A stretch of 64,000 nt of DNA from Paenibacillus sp. FSL R5-0517 (GCF_037974355.1 NZ_CP150235.1:1674001-1738000); one strand, 5' to 3'; positions 26,935 through 36,728 are shown, counted from the stretch's first letter. A program made the numbers and translations. Notes: generated by a model from the sequence alone, not told the origin.

Positions 26935-28461
26935 TTGGAGTTGGAAGGAATGGAAGAGAATCATCAGCATGAGCAGCACGAAGGAAAAGAAGAATTACAG
27001 CCACCGACCCCAATACAACCTATTCATGATCGCTCCTTGAAAGCTGTTGTCATCGGTCTCGGTTATGTAGGTTTGCCCATGGCCATCGAGATGGCCCAGG
27101 CAGGATATCAGGTTCACGGGATCGATATCGATACCTCCAAGGTAGCCAAGCTGCGTGCCGGACATTCGTATGTCATCGGTATAGATGATGCAGTCCTGCA
27201 GTCTCTCATGAAGGCAGGTTTGTTCACGGCCAGCACGGATTATACAGCAGTGGCACAGGCGAATGTCATTGTAATCTGTGTGCCCACTCCGCTGACTGCC
27301 GAGCATCAACCGGATATCTCGTATATTGCGTCTGCGGTGGATGGCATGACTCCATACTTGCAGGAGGGCAGTCTTGTTATATTGGAAAGCACGACTTATC
27401 CGGGCACGACGGAAGAAGTCGTGAAACAACCGATAGAGGCGGCAAACGGTTGGCGGGCGGGAGAACAATTCTACGTTTGCTATTCTCCCGAACGGGTAGA
27501 TCCCGGCAGTGTGCATTATGGTGTGAAAAATACGCCAAAGATCATTGGCGGCTCTACGCCTGCCTGTCTGGAGTATGGTAAACAGTTCTACGGCTCGTTC
27601 CTCAACGAAGTTGTTCCAGTCAGTTCAACGACGGTAGCGGAGACGGCGAAGCTGTTCGAAAATACATTTCGCAGTGTCAACATTGCACTCGTCAATGAGC
27701 TGACTCCGGCCTGTGAACAGATGGGCGTGAACATCTGGGAGGTGTTGGGTGCGGCGGCCACCAAGCCGTTTGGTTACATGCCATTCTATCCCGGTCCAGG
27801 TATTGGCGGACACTGTATCCCAATTGATCCGATTTATCTGTCCTGGGCGGCAAGCCGGCAGGGATCAGAGCTGCAATTCATCCAGCTGGCAGATGCAACT
27901 AATCGACAGATGCCAGAGAACGTAGTGAAGCGTTCAGCAGAATTGCTGGAGCAGAAGGGGATATCTCTGCGGCGCGCGCGCGTTGTGCTGGCGGGTATGG
28001 CTTATAAAAAAGACATCGATGACTTGCGCGAATCACCTGCGCTCGACGTCTTTCGGCTGCTGAGTGAAGCGGGGGCAGAAGTCGTTTTCACCGATCCGAT
28101 GGTGCCTGTCTTCCGCAAGGATGATGGCACAGTGCTGCACGCTAGTCCGGCGGTGCCGGAATTGTGGGCATGGGCTGACTTGGTGATCATCACAACGGAT
28201 CATACGGGATTCAATTATCAGGAGATGGCGAATCATGCGAAGCTGATCTTCGATACACGCAACGCAACGGCCGGATGCCACGGAGGAAATATTGTGGTGT
28301 TGGGCCAGCCTGTGCGGCCTGAGGTGAAGGGAGTATGCGAGCAACAGGAGAGCATAGCATCGGTAGGACAAAAAGAAACGGCAGTCGAGGATGGTGCAGC
28401 TCACCATGAGGTTGCCATCGGCCCCGACGAGGATCAGGGAGACGCCCATGGCAAATCATGA
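26935..28461 (+). CDS. Nucleotide-sugar dehydrogenase (UDP-ManNAc/Glc DH type)
   Basis: A 508-residue NAD-dependent dehydrogenase that oxidises C6 of a UDP-sugar to the uronic acid. The N-terminal Rossmann motif is VVIGLGYVGLPMAIEMA. The catalytic region has CYSPERVDPG and PGPGIGGHCIPIDP with the nucleophilic Cys. The C-terminal domain has VLAGMAYKKDIDDLRESPAL. The TTG start at 26935 has GGGAGG 8 nt upstream. Both ends carry extra polar sequence: an N-terminal E/H-rich tail and a C-terminal tail of about 50 residues that overlaps the methyltransferase start. Confidence 0.9.
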   Translation: MELEGMEENHQHEQHEGKEELQPPTPIQPIHDRSLKAVVIGLGYVGLPMAIEMAQAGYQVHGIDIDTSKVAKLRAGHSYVIGIDDAVLQSLMKAGLFTASTDYTAVAQANVIVICVPTPLTAEHQPDISYIASAVDGMTPYLQEGSLVILESTTYPGTTEEVVKQPIEAANGWRAGEQFYVCYSPERVDPGSVHYGVKNTPKIIGGSTPACLEYGKQFYGSFLNEVVPVSSTTVAETAKLFENTFRSVNIALVNELTPACEQMGVNIWEVLGAAATKPFGYMPFYPGPGIGGHCIPIDPIYLSWAASRQGSELQFIQLADATNRQMPENVVKRSAELLEQKGISLRRARVVLAGMAYKKDIDDLRESPALDVFRLLSEAGAEVVFTDPMVPVFRKDDGTVLHASPAVPELWAWADLVIITTDHTGFNYQEMANHAKLIFDTRNATAGCHGGNIVVLGQPVRPEVKGVCEQQESIASVGQKETAVEDGAAHHEVAIGPDEDQGDAHGKS

Positions 28462-29200
28462 TCGTGTGAGTGAACGTTACTATGGCGAGATTAACTCGGA
28501 AGATTCTCATGAAGCAACGAGAACGCGTGTTCACTGGATGTGCCGTGAGGCGACAGGCAAACGCATCCTGGATGTCGGGTGCAGTCAGGGCATTACGTCC
28601 ATTCTGCTGGCACGTGAAGGATTTCGTGTCACTGGCATTGATCTGGAGGAAGAAAGTATCCGGTATGCCCAAAGCGAGCTAGCCAAAGAATCCAGGCCGG
28701 TGCGGAACAATGTGGATTTTCGGATGCTGGATATTACGCAATGGAGAGCAAGAACGACCTTTGATACGGTGCTGCTTGGAGAAGTGTTGGAGCATTTTGC
28801 TCATCCAGAGACGTTATTGATTCAGATTCATCGGCTGTTGCAAGAAGAGGGGACGCTGGTGGTAACCGTGCCATATGGATATCATCCGTTCTATGATCAC
28901 AAGCAGACCTTCTATGCAGGAAATCTGGCGATGTGTCTGATGCCCTATTTCGAAGTCTTGAAACTGGAAGTTCATCATAAATATCTATGTTGCGTGGCCC
29001 GCAGACGGCGGAGGACACAGCTTCATATGTCGCCAACGTTAGATCAACTGATGGAGTGGATGGAGCTGGATCATGCACATTTTGCCGAGGTGGAACAACA
29101 GCATCTCCGCGTAATGAAACAACGCAAGAAGGCACTGGACAGTGCGGTGGAGCAGGTGAAACGTCTTCGTCGTCAGGAGAGCGGGGAAGGGCAGCAGTAA
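28448..29200 (+). CDS. SAM-dependent methyltransferase
   Basis: Class I methyltransferase of 250 residues. Motif I is ILDVGCSQGITSILL, followed by VTGIDLEEE and DTVLLGEVLEHFAHPE. The C-terminal 60 residues are charged coiled coil (VEQQHLRVMKQRKKALDSAV). The ATG at 28448 overlaps the dehydrogenase stop by 14 nt and follows GGGAG. It probably methylates a sugar in the glycan made by this cluster. Confidence 0.87.
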   Translation: MANHDRVSERYYGEINSEDSHEATRTRVHWMCREATGKRILDVGCSQGITSILLAREGFRVTGIDLEEESIRYAQSELAKESRPVRNNVDFRMLDITQWRARTTFDTVLLGEVLEHFAHPETLLIQIHRLLQEEGTLVVTVPYGYHPFYDHKQTFYAGNLAMCLMPYFEVLKLEVHHKYLCCVARRRRRTQLHMSPTLDQLMEWMELDHAHFAEVEQQHLRVMKQRKKALDSAVEQVKRLRRQESGEGQQ

Positions 29201-29662
29201 AGGTGGGAACAGGGCAGGAAAAAGAAAAGAGATACGGCCAGTGGCAAGGCAGGGGGAGAGACAGTGGCAAGGGCAGGGTTAGAGCCTAAGTCAAGGACAA
29301 GGACAGTCTATGTTCTAACGAATCTCACACGTCTTATATTGGTGATTTTCGAGAGGTGACAAATCTAACGAATCTAAGCGACGCTATTTCATTAGAAAGC
29401 TGTGATAAAAGAGGAATGCATGCCTAAAACGCAAGGATAGCGCGCCTCAGATTCGTTAGTTTTTCCAAGTGGCTGAAATACACCTAATAGCGTTACCTCG
29501 GTTCGTTAGCCATAGTGAAAATGATGTCGATGTATTCTTTATTGGACTTTGAGATTAAAGGGGATGAGAGTGCTAGTACTTTGTTTGAAGTAACTAGTCA
29601 ATGAAAGAGCAAAGCCGTCATGACATTTCGCAATACACGTCTGACAGGAAGGGGCTCAAAAC
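29201..29662. other. Intergenic region with a palindromic repeat element
   Basis: A 460-nt gap inside the glycan cluster. The first 90 nt are purine-rich and the centre holds the inverted-repeat element 29315-29509. The remainder contains AAGGGG before the next GTG start and no ORF. Confidence 0.6.
29315..29509. repeat. 195-bp inverted-repeat element
   Basis: Four copies of a 24-nt unit, consensus CTAACGAATCT-N4-CGCTATT. Two are direct (29315 and 29365) and two inverted (29436-29459 and 29486-29509). The offset is exactly 50 nt within each half, so the element is one long imperfect palindrome with arms of about 74 nt. The inter-unit sequences (GGTG..TTTC) also correspond between arms. No ORF. 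Confidence 0.7.
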
Positions 29663-30793
29663 GTGATCACCATCAGTCTATGCATGATTGTGAAGAACGA
29701 GGAACGCATGCTAGCGCGCTGTCTCGACTCGGTTGCTGGCATCGCTGACGAGATCGTCATTGTGGATACCGGTTCATCAGATCGCACGATGGACATTGCT
29801 GCGCAGTACACCAACCAGGTCTACACGTATGAATGGAAGGAAGACTTTGCAGCAGCGCGGAATGAGTCATTCGCCAAGGCCACGCAGGAGTATATCCTGT
29901 GGCTGGATGCGGACGATGTGCTGCTGCCCGCGGAACGGGCGAAGCTGGAGGTGTTGAAGCAGCAGCTTCCGTCTGAGGGGGAGACGGCGGCTGTGATCTT
30001 GAACTACACGCTGGCCGAGGGGCCGGAGGGAAGTCCGCTTGTGACGGACCGACGCCTTCGCCTGGTCAAGCGGGATGCCGGGTGCCGCTGGCATGGCCGG
30101 CTGCACGAGCAGCTCAGCTTCCCGCAGGGCGAGGTCATTACGGCAGACATTGCCGTCACGCATCGCCGCGAAGCGGGACATCATTCGGCGCGAAACGTGC
30201 GCATTCTGCGCAAATGGATCGCCGAAGAGGGTGTAGCCCAAGGTCGCCTGCTGTTCTATTATGCAGGCGAATGTTATGACCGCCAGCAGTATGCGGCGGC
30301 GGCACGCGGGTACGCGAAGCTGCTGGAACAGCCAAGCGGTTACCGCGAGGATCGCCTGATTGCCTGCGCGAGGCTGGCGGAATGTTATGAACGACTGGGC
30401 GAGACGGGCCGCAAGCTGGGGGCATTGCTGCAATCGTTCCAGTATGATCTGCCGCATGCCGATTTCTGTTGCGCCATTGCTGCCTGTTTCCATGAACGGC
30501 ATGAACCCGTCTCGGCGATCTACTGGTATATGCAGGCAGTCGATGTGAGCAGCCGCGATCCGGGTCTGCGCCCGGTGCCTGTCGCCTGTCGTACTTGGCT
30601 GCCACATGCTCGTTTATCCCTATGTTATGCTCATCTAGGCAACTGGGAGCAGGCATTGATGCATAACACCAAAGCCCGTGAGTATTTGCCCAACGATCCA
30701 GGGCTGCTTGCCAATCGGCAGAAACTCGAAGTAGTTGTGCGCAAAGAGATGAAGGAACGGGAAGAACGTGGTGCAGAGTCACCTCGTAAGTAG
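29663..30793 (+). CDS. GT2 glycosyltransferase with TPR-like C-terminus
   Basis: A 376-residue protein. The N-terminal GT2 domain has ISLCMIVKNEERMLARCLDS, IVIVDTGSSDRT and the DxD in LWLDADDVL. The C-terminal half has TPR-like helical repeats (LIACARLAECYERLGE, ARLSLCYAHLGNWEQALMHN). This is the SunS/“glycosyltransferase-TPR” layout seen in protein glycosyltransferases and spore or surface glycosylation. The GTG start follows AGGAAGGGG. GC is higher than in its neighbours in the middle part. Confidence 0.9.
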   Translation: MITISLCMIVKNEERMLARCLDSVAGIADEIVIVDTGSSDRTMDIAAQYTNQVYTYEWKEDFAAARNESFAKATQEYILWLDADDVLLPAERAKLEVLKQQLPSEGETAAVILNYTLAEGPEGSPLVTDRRLRLVKRDAGCRWHGRLHEQLSFPQGEVITADIAVTHRREAGHHSARNVRILRKWIAEEGVAQGRLLFYYAGECYDRQQYAAAARGYAKLLEQPSGYREDRLIACARLAECYERLGETGRKLGALLQSFQYDLPHADFCCAIAACFHERHEPVSAIYWYMQAVDVSSRDPGLRPVPVACRTWLPHARLSLCYAHLGNWEQALMHNTKAREYLPNDPGLLANRQKLEVVVRKEMKEREERGAESPRK

Positions 30794-31242
30794 GGAGATG
30801 AATTGGGACTTGATGAGGACAGAAGCGTTTGAAGCGGGGAGAAGGAGATAAGGCAAATAGATTGAAGCATAAGTGAGCGGACAACAAATACGAATTGTTG
30901 CTGTAGGATACGATAGCGGATCAGTGTAAAAATAAGGGTTGAGTGGAAATAGAGTGTGAGGCACAATTGTGAGCAGAAGCAGAAGCAGAAGCAGAAGCAG
31001 AAGCAGAAGCAGAAGCAGAAGCAGAAGCAGAAGCAGAAGCAGAAGCAGAAGCAGAAGCAGAAGCAGAAGCAGAAGCAGAAGCAGAAGCAGAAGCAGAAGC
31101 AGAAGCAGAAGCAGAAGCAGAAGCAGAAGCAGAAGCAGAAGCAGAAGCAGAAGCAGAAGCAGAAGCAGAAGCAGAATGATAGATAAATTATAATGCTGCC
31201 ATATGTTTTAAGTCCGATAGATACGAATTGTAAATGAACAAA
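30794..31242. other. Intergenic region with microsatellite
   Basis: About 450 nt without a supported gene. Its main content is the (GCAGAA)34 tract. The frames that run through it encode only KQ, SR or AE dipeptide repeats with weak ribosome sites. Confidence 0.6.
30973..31176. repeat. Perfect hexanucleotide microsatellite (GCAGAA)34
   Basis: 204 nt of 34 uninterrupted GCAGAA units. The plus strand is open in three frames (Ala-Glu, Gln-Lys, Arg-Ser repeats); two short frames begin at GTG 30956 and GTG 30969. Because the unit is a multiple of three, slippage would change length but not frame. The tract length in the real genome may differ from the assembly. Confidence 0.97.
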
Positions 31243-31287
31243 AGAAGCCCCGCTTAACCGAAAGAGTCGGTGAGTGGGGCTTTTTAC
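31241..31287 (+). terminator. Hairpin terminator
   Basis: AAGCCCCGCT/AGTGGGGCTT with an inner ACCGA/TCGGT pair, then TTTTT. It reads best on the plus strand after the microsatellite region. Confidence 0.85.
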
Positions 31288-31388
31288 GCTTCTCGTTCAT
31301 CGTGGAACTTCTGATGTGGGATGTAGTGAGTATTATGCGTCAAGATGAGAGCCGAGTATCAGGACGATTTTAGCTGCGAAGCTATTTC

Positions 31389-31913
31389 TTACTTTTCCGG
31401 TGCCAGGCATCGCACAGCCGGGTTCTTCATTCGTAAGCTTTTGCACGCCCAGCCCCGTCCATCATATATTTCGTCATCGATATTGAGGGTAATGGTCTCA
31501 TCTCTGTATTCATTCCAGTTTTCAATCCGGAGTGTGTTTTCACTTTCCCATTCAAGATGGTTATTTCCGTGGTGCTCGGCACGATATATCGTTTTTACCG
31601 TGGAGTCCTCAGGGGCATTTGTCTTTTTTACATCGACCCAGATCGTAACGCCACCTGCCGCACCACCGTAAGGTACACCATAAATCTCGGCAGTATATTC
31701 ACCGTTCCGTGAAGGCATGGAATAACTCAGATCTCCCAGCTCGGAACGGTCAAACGTGGAGAAGTATGGACGGAGCCAGAAATACAGGAATACGGCAACG
31801 AACAGTACAAGAATTAATAATGATAATGTGCTGAATATCGGATGTCTACGTATCCAGGGTTTGCGAGAATTTGCATTGCATGAACTTGAATTAGCTTGAG
31901 TATTTTGATTCAT
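31389..31913 (-). CDS. Membrane-anchored DUF5412-like protein
   Basis: A 174-residue protein. One N-terminal membrane helix (about residues 27-49) is followed by an extracytoplasmic beta-rich domain (SMPSRNGEYTAEIYGVPYGG, HLEWESENTLRIENW) of the DUF5412 type. Function unknown. GGAGGT is 9 nt before the ATG. It lies 17 nt after the AraC gene and is probably co-transcribed with it. Confidence 0.75.
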   Translation of the reverse strand: MNQNTQANSSSCNANSRKPWIRRHPIFSTLSLLILVLFVAVFLYFWLRPYFSTFDRSELGDLSYSMPSRNGEYTAEIYGVPYGGAAGGVTIWVDVKKTNAPEDSTVKTIYRAEHHGNNHLEWESENTLRIENWNEYRDETITLNIDDEIYDGRGWACKSLRMKNPAVRCLAPEK

Positions 31914-31930
31914 AAGTATCGCACCTCCAC

Positions 31931-32824
31931 CTACAGTGAAATTTGCTTTGCAGGAATATAGATGTCCATTTCTCCGTAGTGGTCCTGAGCCAGACTGCCA
32001 TCAATTCGTTCAAAATAGTATGAATCACTCTTCTCGTACCCCGAATGGCTCTGCCAATATTCATCGATAAATGTCCAGACACTGTCCAGATGATCAATGT
32101 TGATCAGGCTTGGATGGAAATCACAGACGAATTTGAATACGGCATACTGGTTGGCCGGGACCTCAAGTCCATTCAGGTCTTCAGGTATATGCTCCAGAGA
32201 GGTCACTTCTACAGACGGTTGATATGTACTGTAATCCTCGTTAATCTCATGGGTAAATCCAATATACACGTTAGGCTGCAGCACATTAGGAATCGAATGA
32301 AAGTGTTTTTCAAAAAAATCGTTGCCTGCTGAATTGGCTTCATAATGCTCTTCATTATCTGCATAACGAATATGGGAACGTTGTCCGATGAGTTTCATAG
32401 CCGGTTTTCGTACATACGTTGGTGTGAAAATATACCCGTACGGAAGCATCGTGATCATGGACGATGTCAGACGGGCTGTGAATTCAAGGTCTCCAGCTCC
32501 CTGTTTGCGATATTGCAAGGGGGTGATCCCAAAGGTTTGTTTGAAAGCGCGTATGTAGGATTGTTCATGTTCAAAAGCGTAATGTCCACTGATATCGATA
32601 ATCTTCCAATTTAGGTTCACCAACTGCTCCAGGCTGCGCGCCAATTTGCGTGAACGAATGTATTCTCCAGGCAATTGTCCGCTTGCATGTTTGAACATGC
32701 GATGCAGGTGGAACTTGGATATATGAGTCACAGCTGCCAGATGATCCAGCGTTAATTTGTCTTGAATATTGTCTTCTATGTAGTCGAACAGTTTATCCAA
32801 TGTCTCTAGCAAATCGTGTTGCAT
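31931..32824 (-). CDS. AraC-family regulator with GyrI-like effector domain
   Basis: A 297-residue transcription regulator. The N-terminal double HTH is DKLTLDHLAAVTHISKFHLH with FGITPLQYRKQG. The C-terminal half is a GyrI-like small-molecule-binding domain (NVYIGFTHEINEDYSTYQPS, QYAVFKFVCDF). Such proteins (Rob/SoxS-like) activate efflux pumps on binding drugs. It is divergent from the heterodimeric ABC exporter 90 nt away, its likely target. Confidence 0.92.
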   Translation of the reverse strand: MQHDLLETLDKLFDYIEDNIQDKLTLDHLAAVTHISKFHLHRMFKHASGQLPGEYIRSRKLARSLEQLVNLNWKIIDISGHYAFEHEQSYIRAFKQTFGITPLQYRKQGAGDLEFTARLTSSMITMLPYGYIFTPTYVRKPAMKLIGQRSHIRYADNEEHYEANSAGNDFFEKHFHSIPNVLQPNVYIGFTHEINEDYSTYQPSVEVTSLEHIPEDLNGLEVPANQYAVFKFVCDFHPSLINIDHLDSVWTFIDEYWQSHSGYEKSDSYYFERIDGSLAQDHYGEMDIYIPAKQISL

Positions 32825-32938
32825 ATCAATCTCCCTACTTCGAATAGTACTTACAGCAATAAATGTTCATTTTTTCCTTATCACCGATGATATCATAACC
32901 AAGTACATAATTTAATGACAAGATTGGAGAAACCATCC

Positions 32939-34759
32939 ATGTTAGCTGACAAAAGAACGTATACAACGTTAGGCATGATAACTCGATTATGGACATTAAC
33001 GGGTAAGTACCGTATGTTCATCATTCTGTTATTATTCGCCGCATGTATGGTCTCCCTGATTGAGGTCGGTTATTTGGAATCGATCCGAAGACTGGTCAAA
33101 GGTGCTACCGAAGCACAGTTTTCGTTACTCTACTCAGGTTTGATCATAGGCGTTAGCATTGTAGTATTACGATTGATTGTAACCGCATTCATGACGAGGG
33201 TCGAGACGTTATTCCAGCAAAAGACATTATTGTCTATGCAGTCTCTACTGCTCTCATCTCTAGGCAACACAGAGACACGCGATCTGGCATATTATCACAC
33301 GGGTGACCTTACCTCCAGGATATGGACTTCAGCCAAGGAAGCACAAAAGGGGATAAACCAACATGGTATTGAACTTGCAAAAAATATCATTCAGCTGATT
33401 CTTGCCTTTGCTTACTTCAGCTGGGTGAACTTGCCGCTGTCGTTGGCTATCATTGCATTTACGTTAATCTATCCTCTTGTAACGGTAGGCTTGGGTAAAC
33501 GTCTGCAACGACAACATGATCAGTTAAATGCCAGTGCAGCATCAAGAGATGAGATGCTAACTGAAATCATCCAAGCCCCAGTTGAGATCCGAAGTTACGG
33601 ACTCGCGGGTTATGTTCACCATCATTTTAAAGATCGAATGGATCAAGTGTTCAGACATACGATGTCTGTATCTGTGTTACAACGTCTTTCGGAAGCAGCC
33701 GGACGGGTCTCAACGTATGGTGGCATGATCTTAATTCTCTATCTAGGCGGCATGCAGGTGCTGAATGGACAGATGGATGTAGGAGGACTGGCAGCTTTTT
33801 TGGTGGCAAGCAGTCAGTTAACTCGTCCGATCGAGTCGTTATCCGGGCTGTGGAATGATTTTATTGGTTCTGCTTCTCACGCATCCAGAATCTTTGAAGT
33901 ACTGGATTTGGAGAAAAAGGATGAGGTTGTTGAGACCAGTACAACTACATATGTACGACCCGAAACGGAGTTAGGACAGCTTGAAAAGCAATCTAAACAG
34001 GGTGGCATCAACGTGCAGCATGTGTCTTATAGGTATGCGGAGCAAGAAGAAGTGTTAACGGATATTTCTTTTGAGGCCAAAAAAGGAAAGCTTACTGTAA
34101 TCACTGGGCCAAGTGGATGCGGGAAAACCACGTTATTGAAGTTAATATCCGGATTAGATAGACCTGTTACTGGTTCGATCCAGGTCATGAATCAGAAGAA
34201 TTCACTGAATGATAGGTATGAGGTTCAGACAGCACATGTCAATCAGGTTTATGTTCCGCAACAAGTCTTTATTTTCACAGGCACAGTGGAAGAGAATATT
34301 GTTTTTGGACAAGAGGGGATTTCTGCCGATCAAGTAGAGGCTGCGGCCCACATGACATATGCACATGACGCCATTATGCGTCAATCGCTCGGCTATGGGA
34401 CGGAGCTTCAGCCACAAGGCGGGACGATGTCGGGTGGTGAGCTTCAGCGTATTAGTTTGGCAAGAGCGATGCTGAGAAAGCCGGATATTCTATTGTTGGA
34501 TGAACCTACGTCATCTCAAGACCCGTGGCATGAGCAACGATTAAATGATCTCTTTGCGAGAATTACTGCTGACAAAGGCACAACGGTTATTGCAGTTACC
34601 CATCGATTATCGCTGATCGAACGGGCGGATCAGGTCATCTATATTCAGAAAGGACGCGTCGAAGATACGGGGACTCATCGTGAACTGCTAGATCGTCCCA
34701 ATGGATATCGGAGCTATATTGCGGAGCAGGATACCGAAGTGGAGGGACAGCATGAGTAA
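32939..34759 (+). CDS. ABC exporter half-transporter A
   Basis: A 606-residue TMD-NBD protein with six membrane helices, then Walker A GPSGCGKTT, signature MSGGELQRISLARA and Walker B ILLLDEPTSSQD. The second half-transporter begins inside its last codons (8-nt overlap), so the two should form a heterodimeric multidrug or peptide exporter. The ATG at 32939 has GGAG 9 nt upstream and replaces the ATG at 32915. The D-loop reads SSQD in place of SSLD, suggesting functional asymmetry. Confidence 0.92.
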   Translation: MLADKRTYTTLGMITRLWTLTGKYRMFIILLLFAACMVSLIEVGYLESIRRLVKGATEAQFSLLYSGLIIGVSIVVLRLIVTAFMTRVETLFQQKTLLSMQSLLLSSLGNTETRDLAYYHTGDLTSRIWTSAKEAQKGINQHGIELAKNIIQLILAFAYFSWVNLPLSLAIIAFTLIYPLVTVGLGKRLQRQHDQLNASAASRDEMLTEIIQAPVEIRSYGLAGYVHHHFKDRMDQVFRHTMSVSVLQRLSEAAGRVSTYGGMILILYLGGMQVLNGQMDVGGLAAFLVASSQLTRPIESLSGLWNDFIGSASHASRIFEVLDLEKKDEVVETSTTTYVRPETELGQLEKQSKQGGINVQHVSYRYAEQEEVLTDISFEAKKGKLTVITGPSGCGKTTLLKLISGLDRPVTGSIQVMNQKNSLNDRYEVQTAHVNQVYVPQQVFIFTGTVEENIVFGQEGISADQVEAAAHMTYAHDAIMRQSLGYGTELQPQGGTMSGGELQRISLARAMLRKPDILLLDEPTSSQDPWHEQRLNDLFARITADKGTTVIAVTHRLSLIERADQVIYIQKGRVEDTGTHRELLDRPNGYRSYIAEQDTEVEGQHE

Positions 34760-36728
34760 CAAAATTGAAGATGCAGCATATGCCGATGGTGCTGGAACGA
34801 AGAGCAGCCAAGAGAAAAGTGGAGCAAATGAGATAAATGAAAATAATGAAAATAGTGAAATAGAAGTTGATCATCAGATGAACGAAAGTCATGTTCCATA
34901 TGGCCCAGATGATTCAAAAGAAGCTGTATCACTGGCAAAGGTATGGCCCATTATTTTTCGATGGATGAAGCCTTATGGATTAGCTGTTGCGATCTTGCTC
35001 ATTTTTATTGCAGCAGATGCGGTCTTCGATTGGGGACTTGCCTTCGTACAGGGATTCTTCGTGGATGCCATTCATGATGGGGGACAGGAAAAGCTTAATG
35101 CTACGGCGTTGATCTTTATCGCCATTCTGGCAGGGTTTATCGTATTGCTCGCGATGCATCGGTATGTGCTGGTATGGCTCAAGGAATCGTTGCAACGGGA
35201 CATGTCGATGGATCTGTTGAAACTGTTGAACCGAATGCCCTATTCCTGGGTGCGCAGACAGAAGTCCGGGGATGTGATGCTTCGCATCAAGGAGGACACG
35301 AAGCATGGTGCAGAAGTTGTGGAGGCTATTGCAGAGGGTGTTACGGTTATATTCATCATTGCTCTATCGCTGGGATACTTGTACAGAGCAGATGCATGGG
35401 TTGCGGTGATCGCCTTAGTAAGTGCAGGGGCAATCTGGTTCACGGCGAGGTTGTATGATCAGCGAATTGTACATCTGTCCGATGAGGTCGAATCCAGAGA
35501 AGGCGAGTCCCAAGAACAGATACAGCAGTATGTTGAAGGGATACCGGTGATTCAGATGTATGATGCTTCACCGTGGTTTCTCAATCGTTTTCGAACACAA
35601 CAACAATCACTGAATCGAGTTCAGGCGAAGTTACAGATGACCTTGAGCATGTCGGATAATGTGGCGATGGCGGTGTTTGGTCTGGCTCAATTGGCAGCAT
35701 TGTTCCTTATTGCTCTGTCAGCGGCTAGGGGAACTCTGTCTCCGGGCATGGTTGTCGCAAGTAGTCTGCTGTTTGAATTGGTGGTGTGGCCAGTACTCGG
35801 CTTGTCCAGCCAGTGGAGTCAGATGCAAGCCAGCGTGGGAGCATTTGGACGTATCTCTGCATGGTTTAAGTTGGGGGATCACAAGAAGACAGGCTCATCC
35901 ATTATTAGGGACGTGAAGCTTGCACAGGGAATGTATAACCAAGATCAGGGGAGTACACCAAAAGGGGCACATGAAAAGAACGAAGTGGCTATGCTACGTC
36001 TACAACAGGTTACGTTAACCGATGAAGACAGTGGTCGGAGAATTCTGGATCAAATTTCGCTTAATCTGGTTCCTGGTGAATTGGTTGCGGTAGTTGGTGC
36101 CAGCGGGGCAGGCAAATCTACATTATGCCAAGTGTGTGCAGGGCTGATCGAGCCAACAAACGGAAGCGCATTGCTGGGTGATCAATATGTTGCAGAGTAT
36201 ATAGAGATGGATAATGAAATGGATAAGCAATCCAGACTGACGTATATGCCGCAGACCCCAACTTTTTTTACAGGAACGATCGAAGACAATATCCGTCTGA
36301 GTTCAGACGTTACATTGGACAGAGTGAAGCTTGCGGCAGAGCAGGCAGGTTTGCATGAATACATTGAGGCTCAGGAAGGACAATACGCAGCCCTGTTGCA
36401 AGAGAAAGGCTCCAATATATCTGGAGGACAACAGCAGCGACTGTCGCTGGCCAGGCTCTTTATGAGGTCATCCGATCTGTACATTCTGGACGAACCAACG
36501 TCATCACTGGATATTCAGACAGAACAGAAGGTGATGAATCACTTGCTGAACTTTATGAAAGGCAGAATCGGGTTGCTTGTCACACATCGTATGGAGGTCG
36601 CTCGTCAGTGTTCTCGTATCCTTGTGATGGAGCATGGCCGAATCGCCGAGGATGGGACGCATGAACAGTTAATGCAGAGGAAAGGATTGTATTATCGGAT
36701 GAATGCAAGAGGCGGTGATACAACATGA
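34752..36728 (+). CDS. ABC exporter half-transporter B
   Basis: A 658-residue TMD-NBD partner. A polar, Asn/Glu-rich N-terminal tail of about 60 residues precedes six helices. The NBD has Walker A GASGAGKSTL, signature ISGGQQQRLSLARL and Walker B LYILDEPTSSLD. The start ATG at 34752 follows GGAGGG and overlaps the previous gene by 8 nt. It is predicted to heterodimerise with half A; the substrate is unknown. Confidence 0.93.
   Translation: MSNKIEDAAYADGAGTKSSQEKSGANEINENNENSEIEVDHQMNESHVPYGPDDSKEAVSLAKVWPIIFRWMKPYGLAVAILLIFIAADAVFDWGLAFVQGFFVDAIHDGGQEKLNATALIFIAILAGFIVLLAMHRYVLVWLKESLQRDMSMDLLKLLNRMPYSWVRRQKSGDVMLRIKEDTKHGAEVVEAIAEGVTVIFIIALSLGYLYRADAWVAVIALVSAGAIWFTARLYDQRIVHLSDEVESREGESQEQIQQYVEGIPVIQMYDASPWFLNRFRTQQQSLNRVQAKLQMTLSMSDNVAMAVFGLAQLAALFLIALSAARGTLSPGMVVASSLLFELVVWPVLGLSSQWSQMQASVGAFGRISAWFKLGDHKKTGSSIIRDVKLAQGMYNQDQGSTPKGAHEKNEVAMLRLQQVTLTDEDSGRRILDQISLNLVPGELVAVVGASGAGKSTLCQVCAGLIEPTNGSALLGDQYVAEYIEMDNEMDKQSRLTYMPQTPTFFTGTIEDNIRLSSDVTLDRVKLAAEQAGLHEYIEAQEGQYAALLQEKGSNISGGQQQRLSLARLFMRSSDLYILDEPTSSLDIQTEQKVMNHLLNFMKGRIGLLVTHRMEVARQCSRILVMEHGRIAEDGTHEQLMQRKGLYYRMNARGGDTT

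Noticed and set aside
29315..29509. CRISPR array
   Set aside because: Only four units, in two orientations, with related spacers; no cas genes in the window.
30956..31193. ORFs encoding (KQ)n or (SR)n repeats
   Set aside because: They are the automatic result of a frame-neutral hexanucleotide tract; ribosome sites are weak and no non-repeat domain is attached.
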